Shown here in pieces: positions 54,792 through 61,905 of a stretch of DNA of 64,000 nucleotides. The stretch spans positions 248,001 to 312,000 of the forward strand of contig NZ_JABUXU010000001.1 in NCBI RefSeq assembly GCF_014897675.1, in the 5' to 3' direction. The stretch is from Advenella sp. FME57 (GTDB lineage: Bacteria > Pseudomonadota > Gammaproteobacteria > Burkholderiales > Burkholderiaceae_B). The stretch's first letter is position 1, and every line of letters begins with the position of its first letter. Under the pieces are notes generated by a model that had not been told where the DNA came from, made no database searches, and was given only the letters and a program-made list of their open reading frames with translations. Position numbers and translations under genes: made by a program.

Positions 54792-55446
54792 GATTCGTGT
54801 TCTGTCCATTCTGATAAGTCTGTGGGTGTTCGTCTGGCCGCAAGCGGTCAAAGCCCAGGAAAAACCGGTATCGGCCAACGCACCGGTTATCCTGGTCGTG
54901 GGTGACAGCCTGTCTGCCGAATATGGTATCAGACGCGGTGCCGGCTGGGTGCAGTGGCTGGTGGAGAATAAAAAAGAGGCGCTGGGCGATGCCCAACTGG
55001 TCAATGCCAGTATCAGCGGCGACACCACCGCAGGAGGACGCAGCCGCCTGCCCGCCCTGCTGAAAAAACATCAGCCTGCCATCATGATACTGGAACTGGG
55101 CGCCAATGATGCGCTGCGAGGCCTCTCGCTTGAGGCCAGCCGTGACAACCTGCAAAGCATGATCGATAGCGCCAAAGCCCTCAAGACCGAAGTGGTCCTG
55201 ATCGGCATGCAGATCCCGCCCAACTTCGGGCCTGATTATGCTCGCCAGTTTCAGCAGATGTTCGGTACGCTGGCAAAAGAAACGAGCACCTATCTGGTGC
55301 CCTTTCTGTTTGCCTCATTTGCCCTGCAAAGGGATATGTACCAGGATGACGGTATTCACCCCGCTGAACAGGCCCAGCCGCTGATGGCTCAGACGGTTTG
55401 GCCTGTTCTGGAAAAAGCGCTTACTGATTACCGGCAGCGTCGCTAA
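54772..55446 (+). CDS. tesA: Periplasmic acyl-CoA thioesterase/lysophospholipase TesA
   Basis: A 224-residue SGNH/GDSL hydrolase (esterase, thioesterase I). The signal peptide covers about residues 1-28 (VLSILISLWVFVWPQAVKAQ). Block I is VVGDSLSAEYGI with the catalytic Ser, block III is ELGANDALRG, and block V DDGIHP has the catalytic Asp and His. Two starts are possible: ATG at 54772, or ATG at 54790, which would leave a one-base offset from the divergent ybbA ATG. It overlaps the 3' end of ppiD by 26 bases. Confidence 0.94.
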   Translation: MTTSASMIRVLSILISLWVFVWPQAVKAQEKPVSANAPVILVVGDSLSAEYGIRRGAGWVQWLVENKKEALGDAQLVNASISGDTTAGGRSRLPALLKKHQPAIMILELGANDALRGLSLEASRDNLQSMIDSAKALKTEVVLIGMQIPPNFGPDYARQFQQMFGTLAKETSTYLVPFLFASFALQRDMYQDDGIHPAEQAQPLMAQTVWPVLEKALTDYRQRR

Positions 55447-57385
55447 TGACTCTCTCTGCCTCGGGATACACTTTGACGTCATGTGTCTGGCGAATCAGTC
55501 GGGTCACGCTCTGGGCCACTTGCGCCCCGGTACCGGCAATCATGGCCTGACGCAGATACTGGTCAAACATATTGCGCGCCTCGGCGGTCGGCTCGGTCAC
55601 TTTCTCGATCTGGGCAATGGCATAGCCATTAGGCAGTTCAAAACCAACAAAGGCAGGCAGATTGTCGGCAGGCGCGCTCATGATCGCATTGAGCATGGTA
55701 GGTGGCAGTTGCGACTGTGTCAGGCGGCTGATGGTGGTTTCCTTGCCAAAGCCAGTCAGCTCACCCGATCCTTTTTCCTTGAGCATGGCCAGTTCCGCTG
55801 CGCCGTCTTCGGCTGCCTGCTGTTTGCCTTTTTCATCACGAATGCGATTAAGGACGATTTCACGGACGTCGTCCAGCGCAGGTACCGCTGCTGGAACATC
55901 CTTGGCCACACGCACGACCATCAGCTCGGATGGGGAAATCTCAATGACCCCGGAGTTCTTTTTCTGCTTGCGCACTTCGTCGGAAAACAGCGTTTCGCGA
56001 ACCCGGCCCGATTCAAAATAGGCGGCATCCTTGCTGTCAATCGCGGCATTATCACCCACCTGTTCTTTTGGCAGCAAAGTCGTCTGGCTTACACCCCCTA
56101 CATGGCGAATGTCCAGCGCAAGCGCGTCGGCCAGCGGCTGCAGGGAGTCCCGTTCCGTGCTGGACAATTGGGTCAATCGGGTAGACAGATCGGCAAATTT
56201 TTCAGAGGCCTGCTGCAACGCAATTTCTTTTTTCAGGCTTTCCTTCAGTTGCGCCAGTGGTTCGACCTGGCCAGGCTCGATATTGGCAATCTGCAGCACA
56301 TGCCAGGCATTGTCGATTTTGACCGGATCGGAAATGCCGGGGGCCTTTGGACCAAAAGCGGCATTATCCAGGGGGGCAATATCGCCTTTGGCCAAGGTGC
56401 CCAGGCTGCCACCCTGATTTTTTGAACCAGCATCGTCGGAATAGGTTTTTGCCAATTCGGCAAAGGATTCAGGATTCTGCCTGGCCTTTTCGGCCACTTC
56501 AATCGCCTTGTCCTGAGCGGCTTTCTGGGCCGCTTCATCGGCGCCGGCAGGAATCTGGATCTGGATATGGTTGATCTGGCGCCGCTCTTTTTTGGTGTAC
56601 TTGGCGATGTTTGCCTTGTAATAGCTTTCAATATCGGCGTCGGAAATTTCGCCTACGGTGTTCAGGGCCACGTCCTGGTTCAGGACGATGTAGTCCACGT
56701 CGACATACTCAGGCACCTGCAGCGACTGCTTGTTCTTTTCGTACCATTCGGCAATTTCCTGATCACTAACCTGCACCGACTGCTCGTAAGCCGCCGCTTC
56801 GAAGCTCTTGAGTCTGACGGTACGCTCCTGCGTCATGGCCGTCTGAAGCAGCGCCGCCGTTTGCGCAGGAATCCCTACCGTGCTCGAAACCGGCTCGAGC
56901 AACTGCGCAAATGCCAGGCTCTGACGCACATACTGCTCATAATCGACGTCACGGATATTGCGCTCGGTCAGAAACTGGCTGTATTTCTGAAAAGAGTACT
57001 TGCCGTTGTCCTGAAAATCGGGCGTGCTGGCAATGGCCTGGCGCACCATATTGTCGGTCGCATTGAAATGCTGGTCCAGCATTTCCTGCTGCAGCACCTG
57101 ATTGTCCACCAGTTGGTCAAGCCAGGCCTGACGATTAGCCGGCGTATCGACGGCATTGATGTTGAAGTTGCTGCCATTTTGCTCGCGCAACTGGTTCAGA
57201 CGCTCGCGCCAGGACTGGTCAAACTGCGCCTGGGTAATGTCGTTTTTCCGGACCGAAGCCAGTTTCACGTCATTATTGGTAAACGACTGGTAGTCGGCAA
57301 CACCTAAAAAGACGAAAGAAGGCACGACCAGAACGAACAGTACAACGAGCAATAAACGTTTATGCGTGCGAAAGGATTCTAGCAT
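55421..57385 (-). CDS. ppiD: PpiD-type periplasmic peptidyl-prolyl isomerase/chaperone
   Basis: A 654-residue inner-membrane-anchored chaperone that helps proteins leaving the Sec channel. The short N-terminus MLESFRTHKRLLLVV leads into one transmembrane helix (about 10-28), then a SurA-like N-terminal domain and a parvulin domain (about 265-365: RRQINHIQIQIPAG, then FAELAKTYSDDAGSKNQGGS and GISDPVKIDNAWHVLQI). A long C-terminal chaperone region follows. I chose the ATG at 57385, which puts the membrane anchor at the N-terminus; the frame is open 19 codons further upstream. Confidence 0.93.
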   Translation of the reverse strand: MLESFRTHKRLLLVVLFVLVVPSFVFLGVADYQSFTNNDVKLASVRKNDITQAQFDQSWRERLNQLREQNGSNFNINAVDTPANRQAWLDQLVDNQVLQQEMLDQHFNATDNMVRQAIASTPDFQDNGKYSFQKYSQFLTERNIRDVDYEQYVRQSLAFAQLLEPVSSTVGIPAQTAALLQTAMTQERTVRLKSFEAAAYEQSVQVSDQEIAEWYEKNKQSLQVPEYVDVDYIVLNQDVALNTVGEISDADIESYYKANIAKYTKKERRQINHIQIQIPAGADEAAQKAAQDKAIEVAEKARQNPESFAELAKTYSDDAGSKNQGGSLGTLAKGDIAPLDNAAFGPKAPGISDPVKIDNAWHVLQIANIEPGQVEPLAQLKESLKKEIALQQASEKFADLSTRLTQLSSTERDSLQPLADALALDIRHVGGVSQTTLLPKEQVGDNAAIDSKDAAYFESGRVRETLFSDEVRKQKKNSGVIEISPSELMVVRVAKDVPAAVPALDDVREIVLNRIRDEKGKQQAAEDGAAELAMLKEKGSGELTGFGKETTISRLTQSQLPPTMLNAIMSAPADNLPAFVGFELPNGYAIAQIEKVTEPTAEARNMFDQYLRQAMIAGTGAQVAQSVTRLIRQTHDVKVYPEAERVISDAAGNQ

Positions 57386-57604
57386 TGTGTTCCCGACCAA
57401 AATGAATGTCTGATGCGAAAGCGAAACGCCGCCTGATGGCAAAGCGATTCAGAATAACCGCTTATTTTAAGCGCTTTTTCAATTAAAATAAAACTTTAGC
57501 ATCAATTCAGGCAATTGGCTGGCATGAGGCTGTAGCATGTGCTGCGCCAGCCGGCGTGCGACAATGCCTGCTATTGCCCTTATTTTACGACCCCTGGTGC
57601 CCGC

Positions 57605-58366
57605 ATGTCCTCAAAATCCCCTGTATCCTGGCCGTACCCCGCCGTTATCGCACATCGTGGCGGCGGCTGCATTGCCCCTGAAAACACGCTTGCCGGCCTG
57701 CGCTGCGGCTACGACCATGGCTTTATCATGTCGGAGTTTGACGTCAAGCTCAGCGGCGACGACGTATTGATTGTGCTGCACGACGACACAGTGGATCGCA
57801 CCTCTGACGGCACGGGTGCGGCAGCCGGCATGCCATTCAAAGCGCTGGGCCAGTTGGATATGGGCAGTTGGCATTCGGCCTGGTACGCAGGGGAGCCATT
57901 GCCGGCCTTCAGCCAGTTTGCCCGCTTCATTTTGGAAAACAGCCTGCTTTGCAATATCGAAATCAAACCATGTCCTGGCCGTGAAGCACAAACCGGCGCC
58001 GCAGTGGCCCAGGCCGTGACGCAATGGTGGGCAAATGGCGGCGTCGCCCCGCTGGTTTCGTCCTTTTCACGCGAGGCGCTGGCTGCCTTTGCACGCGATG
58101 CCGCCGATGTGCCACGGGCTTTCCTGATCGACACCCTGCCCGAAGATTTTGAAAGCACGCTCGAATCGCTGGGCTGCCATGCCATCAATCTGAACCAGAA
58201 ATATCTGGACGAACCTACGATCGCTCGGATCCACGCCGCCGGCTACAAAGTATGCGCCTATACGGTCAATGATTACCGTCGGGCCAAACAGCTGCTGGCC
58301 TGGGGCTGCGATGCCATTTTCACGGACGAGCTCGTCCGCATTCCTGCCGATCTCGGCGCCTATTAA
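57605..58366 (+). CDS. ugpQ: Cytoplasmic glycerophosphodiester phosphodiesterase
   Basis: Hydrolyses glycerophosphodiesters to glycerol-3-phosphate and an alcohol. The 253-residue protein has the catalytic IAHRGGGCIAPENTLAG (His-Arg and Glu), the metal-binding EFDVKLSGDD and LHDDTVDRTSDGTG, and the NIEIKPC segment. There is no signal peptide with the ATG at 57605, matching cytoplasmic UgpQ and not periplasmic GlpQ. It is the enzyme partner of the Ugp importer, yet here lies 26 kb from ugpBAEC. rlmJ follows after 11 bases. Confidence 0.93.
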   Translation: MSSKSPVSWPYPAVIAHRGGGCIAPENTLAGLRCGYDHGFIMSEFDVKLSGDDVLIVLHDDTVDRTSDGTGAAAGMPFKALGQLDMGSWHSAWYAGEPLPAFSQFARFILENSLLCNIEIKPCPGREAQTGAAVAQAVTQWWANGGVAPLVSSFSREALAAFARDAADVPRAFLIDTLPEDFESTLESLGCHAINLNQKYLDEPTIARIHAAGYKVCAYTVNDYRRAKQLLAWGCDAIFTDELVRIPADLGAY

Positions 58367-58377
58367 AGTACTGCCAC

Positions 58378-59235
58378 ATGTTCAGTTACCGTCACGCATT
58401 TCACGCCGGCAATCATGCCGACGTGCTCAAACACGCAGTCCTGTTGCATATTCTCGATTATTACAATCGCAAGGACGCGCCCTACTGGGTCATTGACACC
58501 CATGCCGGTGCCGGCGTCTATGATCTGACCGATGCCTGGGCGGAGAAAACCGCCGAATTTCGCGACGGCATCGAGCGGCTGTGGCACCTGCCCCAGTTGC
58601 CCGCGCTGCTGGCCGACTACGTCGACCATGTGCGACAGCTCAATGATCAGGGTGGCCTGAGCGTCTATCCTGGCTCGCCATGGATCGCATTGCAGTTGAT
58701 GCGCCCTGTGGACAGGCTGCGCCTGTTCGAACTGCATCCTACCGAAATCACGCATCTGGATGAAAATATACAGATGCAATCGCGGGATGTGGCAAGACAG
58801 GTCAGCGTCTTTGAGAAAGACGGGTTTACCGGCCTGCTCTCGCAACTGCCACCTGCCCCACGACGCGGCATTATCCTGATTGATCCGTCCTACGAAGACA
58901 AGAATGACTACCGCCATACCCTGACAGCCATCAGGGAAGGTCTGAAAAAATTTGCGACCGGCTGCTTTGCGGTCTGGTACCCGCTGGTGCGGCGTAAAGA
59001 AGTGCACGATATGCAAAAGCAGCTGGAAAAGATCAGCGACGCAAGCTGGGTGCACGTTCGCCTGGCGGTAAAAAGGCCGCCGGAAAACGGCTATGGCCTG
59101 TATGGCAGCGCCATGTTTGTTGTCAATCCACCATATACCCTGGTGACGGCACTGCGCCAAGCCATACCCGTGCTGGAAAAACAGCTGGCACAGGACGATC
59201 AGGCGCAGTGTTCACTCACTCATCAGGATAAATAA
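58378..59235 (+). CDS. rlmJ: 23S rRNA (adenine-N6)-methyltransferase RlmJ
   Basis: A 285-residue SAM-dependent methyltransferase that modifies A2030 of 23S rRNA in E. coli. It begins with the family signature MFSYRHAFHAGNHADVLKHA, followed by VIDTHAGAGVYDL (SAM binding), and has the catalytic motif as IDPSYEDKNDY, with DPSY in place of the more common DPPY. Its stop lies 20 bases inside the convergent greB gene. It starts 11 bases after ugpQ and is probably co-transcribed with it. Confidence 0.95.
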   Translation: MFSYRHAFHAGNHADVLKHAVLLHILDYYNRKDAPYWVIDTHAGAGVYDLTDAWAEKTAEFRDGIERLWHLPQLPALLADYVDHVRQLNDQGGLSVYPGSPWIALQLMRPVDRLRLFELHPTEITHLDENIQMQSRDVARQVSVFEKDGFTGLLSQLPPAPRRGIILIDPSYEDKNDYRHTLTAIREGLKKFATGCFAVWYPLVRRKEVHDMQKQLEKISDASWVHVRLAVKRPPENGYGLYGSAMFVVNPPYTLVTALRQAIPVLEKQLAQDDQAQCSLTHQDK

Positions 59236-59773
59236 TTTCCAGCACTTCCAGTTGTTTGACGCCTGAAGGCGTGCGCAACGTGACCGTGTCGCCTTCCTGG
59301 GCCTTGAGCAGCGCCCGGGCGACCGGCGAAATCCAGCTGATTTTCCCCTGCAGGGGCTCGGCTTCGTCAACGCCTACAATGGTGATACGAAACTCTTGGC
59401 CCAGTTCATCGCAATAGAGCACCTGGGCGCCAAAAAACACTCGGTCGCGATCAGGCTGCTTGCCGGGATCCACCACCTCGGCAATCTCCAGCCGTTTGGT
59501 CAGAAAGCGGATCCGGCGATCAATTTCGCGCAATCGTTTCTTCCCATAGAGATAATCGCCGTTTTCAGAGCGATCCCCGTTTGAAGCGGCCCATGACACA
59601 ATCTGGACCACTTCGGGCCGCTCTTCATTCATCAGATGCGTCAATTCATCGCGCAGCATCGTGTAGCCACCACGCGTCATGTAATTGCGGGTGCCTGGCG
59701 GCAGGGCAACGGCCTCGGGACTCTGATCGTCCTCGTCGTCGTCTTCCTTTTCCTTGACAAATGCTTTATTCAT
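59216..59773 (-). CDS. greB: Transcription elongation factor GreB
   Basis: Rescues backtracked RNA polymerase by stimulating transcript cleavage. The 185-residue protein has the Gre coiled coil with the acidic tip (MLRDELTHLMNEERPEVV, then WAASNGDRSENGDYLYGKKR, with the catalytic acidic pair near DRSENGDY) and a C-terminal FKBP-like domain (RITIVGVDEAEPLQGKISW). The ATG at 59773 is chosen; the frame is open 46 codons further but that part lies inside the upstream gene. An acidic N-terminal run (KEKEDDDEDDQ) extends it past the usual 158 residues. Confidence 0.93.
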   Translation of the reverse strand: MNKAFVKEKEDDDEDDQSPEAVALPPGTRNYMTRGGYTMLRDELTHLMNEERPEVVQIVSWAASNGDRSENGDYLYGKKRLREIDRRIRFLTKRLEIAEVVDPGKQPDRDRVFFGAQVLYCDELGQEFRITIVGVDEAEPLQGKISWISPVARALLKAQEGDTVTLRTPSGVKQLEVLEIIYPDE

Positions 59774-59777
59774 AATT

Positions 59778-60626
59778 TCAGTTGAATGCTTTCCAGACGG
59801 GAACAAGGTCGCTTGGCATGGGGGGCAATCTGCCCAGGTCCATGCGGCTTTCCTTGGGACTATGAAAATCTGATCCGCAGGACGCCAGAAAACCATACTG
59901 GCGTGCCACATTGGCGTACTGGTGGTACTGATCGGGCGTGTGTGAACCGGTAACGACTTCGATCCCCTTGCCTCCCATCAGTTTGAACGTGCGAAACAGC
60001 GTCGTGAACTCCCGGCGTGAATACTTGTAGCGACCAGGATGTGCGATGACCGCGATGCCACCGGCGTCATGGATCCAGTCGAGCGCCTCATCCAGCCCGG
60101 CCCATTGGCCGGCTACATAGGCGGGCTTGCCATCGGCCAGGTAGCGATCGAATACATCCTGCATACTTTTGCAATATCCCTGCTCAACCAGATAGCGTGC
60201 GAAATGGGTTCGGCTCAGCAAGTTCGGGTTACCGGCATAACTGAGGGCGCCCTCATAGGTTCCGGCAATCCCCAGTTCAGCCAGCTTGTCTGCCATCAGA
60301 TGGGCACGCGTCTCGCGATCTCGCCGAATCTGTTCAAGCCCCTGGTTGAGCCGTCTGTTTTCAATATCGATATTGAGTCCTACCACATGCAAGGTGTGCT
60401 CGGCCCAGCTCACCGAGATTTCAATGCCCGAAACGAACTGCATGCCCAGCGACCGGGCCGCTTCCCTGGCTTGCGGGATTCCGCGGATTTCATCGTGATC
60501 AGTCAGACTCCATAGGGTCACGCCATTGGCGTGCGCGCGCGCTGCTACCTCGACAGGCGCCAATACGCCGTCCGATGCGGTAGAGTGGCAGTGTAAATCT
60601 GCCTTGAATGCGAGCGACTCTGTCAT
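59778..60626 (-). CDS. PHP-domain phosphoesterase, RNase AM (YciV/TrpH) family
   Basis: A 282-residue metal-dependent phosphoesterase of the PHP superfamily. Metal motifs are ADLHCHSTASDG, SLTDHDEIRGI, GIEISVSWAEHTLHVVGL, VIAHPGRYKYS and SCGSDFHSPKE, so all the usual His/Asp ligands are present. Relatives in E. coli (YciV) remove 5'-terminal nucleotides and hydrolyse 3',5'-bisnucleotides. It lies 4 bases upstream of greB on the same strand. Its ATG overlaps the stop of a 41-codon open frame (60623-60748). Confidence 0.9.
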   Translation of the reverse strand: MTESLAFKADLHCHSTASDGVLAPVEVAARAHANGVTLWSLTDHDEIRGIPQAREAARSLGMQFVSGIEISVSWAEHTLHVVGLNIDIENRRLNQGLEQIRRDRETRAHLMADKLAELGIAGTYEGALSYAGNPNLLSRTHFARYLVEQGYCKSMQDVFDRYLADGKPAYVAGQWAGLDEALDWIHDAGGIAVIAHPGRYKYSRREFTTLFRTFKLMGGKGIEVVTGSHTPDQYHQYANVARQYGFLASCGSDFHSPKESRMDLGRLPPMPSDLVPVWKAFN

Positions 60627-60842
60627 GGTCCTTCCTGTAATGCCGATTGATGTTCTATGTGGTCCAGCAACCCATATAAACTGAGTTGTCCAAGCCCGGG
60701 GGTTGCGAACGAGCGCTCAAGAGAGGCGCTCTGCAAAAACGCCTGCATAAAAAAGCTGTCATCCTGCTGATATTTTACGCCCTCTGCCCTGCAAAGACAT
60801 CTCCCGAGCGATTTTATGGCGCGAAGCTGCCTTCGTCGCGGC

Positions 60843-61766
60843 TCAGGACAGCAGGAACTGGCGCACGGCCTGCACCTGTGACTGCGGCAATAATGAAGGC
60901 GCATGGCCTGTTTCGGGGATTTCGATCATTTGCAGGTGCTTATTGCGCGCCTGCATTTGTTCCGCTGTCGTTTTGCTTAACAAATCGGAACGCTCGCCTC
61001 GGATCAGCAGAATCGGGCATTGCAATGACTCAAAGGCCCGCCACAGCATGGCTTCACCGGCTTTGAGCATTTTTTCGTCTTTCAGGCCTGCAAAGGCCTG
61101 GGCGATCGCCAGGTCATAATGCTGGGTCCACACCTGGCCTTTTTGCACCATGGCCGCCTTGGTAAACGTCACCCATTGCTCATCGCTTAGCGGACCGAAA
61201 GCGGCCGCATTGGTTTTCATATGGTTGACCGCATCCTCAAAGGCGTCAAATTGCAGAGGAAGGCCAACATAGCCGGCAATCCGCTCGATAGAGGCCAGCT
61301 CGATCGCCGGCCCGACATCGTTCAGGATCAGCTTGCCCAGGGACAGCCCGGTGGTCTTGGGCAACGCGCTGTCGCCCGCCGCTGCGATGGCTGCGTGCTT
61401 GGCGCCGACCACGGCGGAAAAAGCCAATGCGATCAGGCCGCCCATGGACGTGCCCAGCCAGTCGAGCGATTGCGGCTGCAATCTTGCCAGCAACGTGGTG
61501 ATATCCGAAACATACTGAGGCACGACATAGCTGGCAGGATTGGTCAGGAAATCGGATGCGCCGCGTCCGGCGATATCCGGACAGACGACACGATACTCTT
61601 TGGACATGGCCCTGGCCACTTCATCAAAGTCATTGCCATTGCGCGACAATCCATGCACGCACAACAGCACCCGTCCGTTGGCCGGATCTCCCCACTCCCG
61701 ATAGGCCATGCGATGAATACCGGCGGGACTCATGCAGTTGACGAAATTCAAACGGGGCGATTGCAT
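60843..61766 (-). CDS. Alpha/beta hydrolase
   Basis: A 307-residue alpha/beta-hydrolase-fold enzyme. The oxyanion-hole motif is LLCVHGLSRNGNDFDEVARA, the nucleophile elbow WLGTSMGGLIAL has the catalytic Ser, the acid is probably in LIRGERSDLL, and the catalytic His in IPETGHAPSLLP. All triad residues are present. The substrate is unknown. The ATG at 61766 (MQSPRLNFVN) is favoured over one 16 codons upstream. It is apparently a single gene between comEC and the PHP gene, all on the minus strand. Confidence 0.88.
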   Translation of the reverse strand: MQSPRLNFVNCMSPAGIHRMAYREWGDPANGRVLLCVHGLSRNGNDFDEVARAMSKEYRVVCPDIAGRGASDFLTNPASYVVPQYVSDITTLLARLQPQSLDWLGTSMGGLIALAFSAVVGAKHAAIAAAGDSALPKTTGLSLGKLILNDVGPAIELASIERIAGYVGLPLQFDAFEDAVNHMKTNAAAFGPLSDEQWVTFTKAAMVQKGQVWTQHYDLAIAQAFAGLKDEKMLKAGEAMLWRAFESLQCPILLIRGERSDLLSKTTAEQMQARNKHLQMIEIPETGHAPSLLPQSQVQAVRQFLLS

Positions 61767-61905
61767 AAAAAACTCCTTGAACGGAATGGCGTTAAACGGG
61801 ATGCAAAACAGCATATCCTGGGGTGTGGACGCATAGGCTCAGAAGCATCGCAACAGAAACAACGTGTCGCAGGCATGGGGGTCCCCCGGGCCTGATTATC
61901 ATAAG

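Noticed and set aside
57449-57480. CGCTTA-TTT-TAAGCG inverted repeat followed by CTTTTT, terminator-like on the plus strand
   Set aside because: It lies between divergent ppiD and ugpQ, so no plus-strand transcript is expected to end here; more likely chance or part of a promoter region.
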